Shown here: piece by piece, positions 62,014 to 64,000 of the stretch
How positions within the stretch are numbered: the first letter of the stretch is position 1
How the letters are laid out: each line of letters begins with the position of its first letter
Assembly: GCF_048265165.1 (NCBI RefSeq)
Contig: NZ_JBLXCD010000004.1
Location: forward strand, 186,001 to 250,000
Reading direction: 5' to 3'
Length of the DNA: 64,000 nt
DNA from: Oceanospirillum sp048265165
GTDB taxonomy: Bacteria > Pseudomonadota > Gammaproteobacteria > Pseudomonadales > Halomonadaceae
The notes under the pieces: generated by a model
What the model was told of the DNA's origin: nothing
Seen by the model: the letters and a program-made list of their open reading frames with translations, nothing else
Databases searched by the model: none
Position numbers and translations under genes: made by a program

Positions 62014-64000
62014 ATGTATCCACAGAGGTGTTTATTTCGTGAGAAACTACTCAAGGCGGTTGGACAACTTTTACTACTTTTACTACTTTTGATACTACCT
62101 TTAGCCACCTTTGCTCATGGTTCTGCTAATGCCCATATCACGCTAACAGAGTCAGAACGTCAATGGCTGCAACAAAGGGGTAATTTGATCACTGTGGGTA
62201 TTGCTTTTGTCCCTCCCCATACGTTGACTCAGGATGGAAATGGCGATTATCACGGAGTTGCGATGGACTTTCTGTCGTTGCTTGAAAAGAAGTTACCGTT
62301 AGATTTCAAAACTCAGTTTTACCCCTCTTATAGTGATTTATTAAGAGGAGCTGAGGCAGGGGAAGTGGATATCGTTTTTGCTGCTTCCTCAACGCCAGAG
62401 CGGCAAAAGTACCTGTTATTCACTTCACCTTATACTTTCTTGTCCAATAAAATTTTCGTAAGAAAAACCAGTCAGAGCTATAAAACACTGGATGACTTAT
62501 CCGGTAAGTCCGTTGCGGTTATTCAGGGAACTGCTGTTGCCGAACATCTGCGTATTTTTAAGCCGAATATTAAACTTTTGGAATTAAAAAACTCCCGTGA
62601 TCTGATGCTGGCGCTATCATCGGGCGACGTCGATGCTGCAATCTCAGTGGTGGCCAGTGCTTGGTGGCATATAAAACGCGAAGGCATCAGTAATCTGGAC
62701 GTTAGTGGTGATACAAACTTCAGTTATGCCGTACGTTTTGGAGTGCGTAAAGAACTACCGTTTCTGGTCGATGTCCTGGAAAAAGGCCTTTATAGCATCA
62801 GTAGTAATGAACGAGACGATATTCATCGTCGCTGGCTACACCCGGAGCTTTCTGGTGTTATCAATAAAGATTTGGTGTATCGCTACGGAAGTATTATTTT
62901 TGCGTTTTTAATTATTGCTCTGCTGTTATTCGGTTCTTTCTCTATCCGGCGTTTGCGCCGTGAGGTGGCTCAGAGGCAGGATGTTGAGGCAGCCCTGAGA
63001 ATAAGTGAAGAGAGGTTCGAATTGGCGATACGAGGTACCAATGATGGTATCTGGGACTGGAATACCGCAACTGATGCACTTTATTTAGCTCCTCGTTTTC
63101 TTGAAATTCTGGGATACAGGGCCCCTGACGATGGCTTAGAGTGGCATGGCACAGAAACCTGGCTGGAACGTATTCATCCAAAAGACCGGCAGAAGGTCCG
63201 CTCCGCCGTGCGGGAACATGTTAAAAACCATGAATTACTGGATATTCGTTATCGTGTGCGTGGGCAGCAGGAGAACTGGTTGTGGGTCAGGATGCGTGGT
63301 CAGGCACAGTGGAACCCGGCAGGTCGCGCAATTCGTCTTTGTGGCTCTATCACGGATATCACTGAAAGCAAGCGTTCCGAGGATGAAGTGCGACGCCTGG
63401 CTTATTTCGATCAGTTGACGGGTGTTGCCAATCGTGAGCGGTTCAAACTTATCCTGCAAAGGGCTGTGCATAAGCTGAACACTCAGGGAGAGCCATTTGC
63501 CGTTATGCTCGTCGATCTGGATCGCTTTAAGCAGGTTAATGATTCACTAGGGCACCGGGTAGGAGATATGCTTCTTTGCCGTGTTGCAGAGTTGATTAAA
63601 GCTGCTTTGCCTCCTTCAGGCTTTCTTGGTCGCTTGGATGGCGATGAGTTTGCTGTCTTGCTGGATACTCCTGCTAGTAATATTGAAGTCATAGGTTGGG
63701 CCGAACATCTTCAGAAAGAGCTAATTCAGCCAATGGTATTGGATGGCCATGACCTCAGAATCTCTGCCAGCATGGGGATCTCTTACTGGACTGAGGGAAC
63801 CGCAACGATTGAGCAGGCGATGGAGTATGCAGATATCGCTTTATCAGAAGTAAAGCGTGAGCAGCAGGGTAGCTACCGCTTTCATGAAAACCGTATGAGT
63901 CAGCGTATTTATGAAAACACCTTGCTGGCTAAAGATCTTGAGAAGGCTCCGTATAATGGTGAGCTTTTTCTGGTATTCCAGCCGCAGGTTGCATTGCAAC
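62014..64000 (+). CDS. Sensor protein: SBP3-TM-PAS-GGDEF-EAL (3' end outside window)
   Basis: An open frame of 662 codons that continues past the window end. In order it shows a leucine-rich signal peptide (about 15-40) and a periplasmic solute-binding domain family 3 (about 45-275; VGIAFVPPHTL, GVAMDFLSLLEKKL, VDIVFAASSTPERQKYLLFTSPY). A membrane helix (291-310), a PAS domain (about 333-455; NDGIWDWN, RYRVRGQQENWLWV) and a GGDEF domain (about 460-630) follow. The signature is DGDEF (542-546), with the first glycine replaced, and no RxxD site is visible. From residue 650, ELFLVFQPQV is the opening of an EAL domain. The ATG has GAGG eight bases upstream. It probably couples a periplasmic ligand to c-di-GMP turnover. 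Confidence 0.9.
   Translation, partial: MYPQRCLFREKLLKAVGQLLLLLLLLILPLATFAHGSANAHITLTESERQWLQQRGNLITVGIAFVPPHTLTQDGNGDYHGVAMDFLSLLEKKLPLDFKTQFYPSYSDLLRGAEAGEVDIVFAASSTPERQKYLLFTSPYTFLSNKIFVRKTSQSYKTLDDLSGKSVAVIQGTAVAEHLRIFKPNIKLLELKNSRDLMLALSSGDVDAAISVVASAWWHIKREGISNLDVSGDTNFSYAVRFGVRKELPFLVDVLEKGLYSISSNERDDIHRRWLHPELSGVINKDLVYRYGSIIFAFLIIALLLFGSFSIRRLRREVAQRQDVEAALRISEERFELAIRGTNDGIWDWNTATDALYLAPRFLEILGYRAPDDGLEWHGTETWLERIHPKDRQKVRSAVREHVKNHELLDIRYRVRGQQENWLWVRMRGQAQWNPAGRAIRLCGSITDITESKRSEDEVRRLAYFDQLTGVANRERFKLILQRAVHKLNTQGEPFAVMLVDLDRFKQVNDSLGHRVGDMLLCRVAELIKAALPPSGFLGRLDGDEFAVLLDTPASNIEVIGWAEHLQKELIQPMVLDGHDLRISASMGISYWTEGTATIEQAMEYADIALSEVKREQQGSYRFHENRMSQRIYENTLLAKDLEKAPYNGELFLVFQPQVALQ

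Noticed and set aside
61917..62108. 63-codon minus-strand frame across the sensor gene start
   Set aside because: It overlaps the signal-peptide coding region of a clearly better gene and has a low-complexity product.
1..64000. tRNA, rRNA, CRISPR arrays, insertion sequences, prophage or toxin-antitoxin genes
   Set aside because: Reading both strands gave no cloverleaf-type sequences, regularly spaced repeats, transposase or integrase motifs; the window is core chromosome.

Overview
This 64 kb window is a typical gammaproteobacterial core chromosome segment. I see no rRNA, tRNA, CRISPR array, insertion sequence, prophage or plasmid gene. The order dapD-arsC-like-dapC-glnD-map | rpsB-tsf-pyrH-frr-uppS-cdsA-dxr-rseP-bamA-skp-lpxD-fabZ-lpxA-lpxB-rnhB-dnaE-accA-tilS-pyrG-kdsA-eno-ftsB-ispD-ispF-truD-surE-pcm-...-rpoS matches the arrangement I know from Pseudomonas-type gammaproteobacteria. 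Moderate base composition, the long DapD type and the mixture of neighbours suggest a marine member of the Oceanospirillales (for example an Oceanospirillaceae). That placement is inference from gene order and protein style, not from a database search.

Region 1 (1-14.5 kb) holds short, mixed-strand units: the end of a MgtC/SapB-DUF4010 membrane protein, an NsrR-type [Fe-S] regulator diverging from an MFS transporter, a DHH phosphoesterase, a SelT/W/H-type redox protein meeting a HugZ-like protein tail to tail, a DMT exporter with a DUF1653 protein, tesA diverging from a ybbA-ybbP-like ABC exporter, a DUF3422 protein, bolA and slyX tail to tail, a membrane-anchored cold-shock-domain protein, and a cysteine-motif protein of unknown function.

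Region 2 (14-22.9 kb, minus strand) carries the succinylase branch of diaminopimelate/lysine synthesis (dapC, dapD, dapE) with an ArsC-like reductase and two small unknown genes after dapE, followed by glnD and map. A pair of inverted DnaA-box-like sites lies between dapE and dapD.

Region 3 (23-53.5 kb, plus strand) is a long run of essential genes. It covers translation (rpsB, tsf, frr), nucleotides (pyrH, pyrG), isoprenoid and undecaprenyl carriers (dxr, ispD, ispF, uppS), phospholipid (cdsA), outer-membrane biogenesis (rseP, bamA, skp), lipid A and KDO (lpxD, fabZ, lpxA, lpxB, kdsA), fatty acids (accA), replication (dnaE, rnhB), tRNA modification (tilS, truD), glycolysis (eno), division (ftsB) and stress survival (surE, pcm). 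Many genes overlap or lie within 30 bp.

Region 4 (53.5-64 kb) is the stationary-phase and signalling end. It has a DUF368 (PopT-like) membrane protein and rpoS, without the usual nlpD between pcm and rpoS. Next come an EAL-CBS-GGDEF protein, a histidine-rich small protein, hemH, rsmE and a cytoplasmic DsbA-like protein. After a 645-bp AT-rich gap, a large sensor (periplasmic solute-binding domain, membrane segment, PAS, GGDEF, start of EAL) runs off the window.

I did not find a clear undescribed multi-gene system. The most unusual items are the membrane-anchored cold-shock protein, the missing nlpD with a long rpoS leader, the two c-di-GMP proteins flanking the rpoS end, the paired DnaA boxes, and small unknown proteins with strong motifs.
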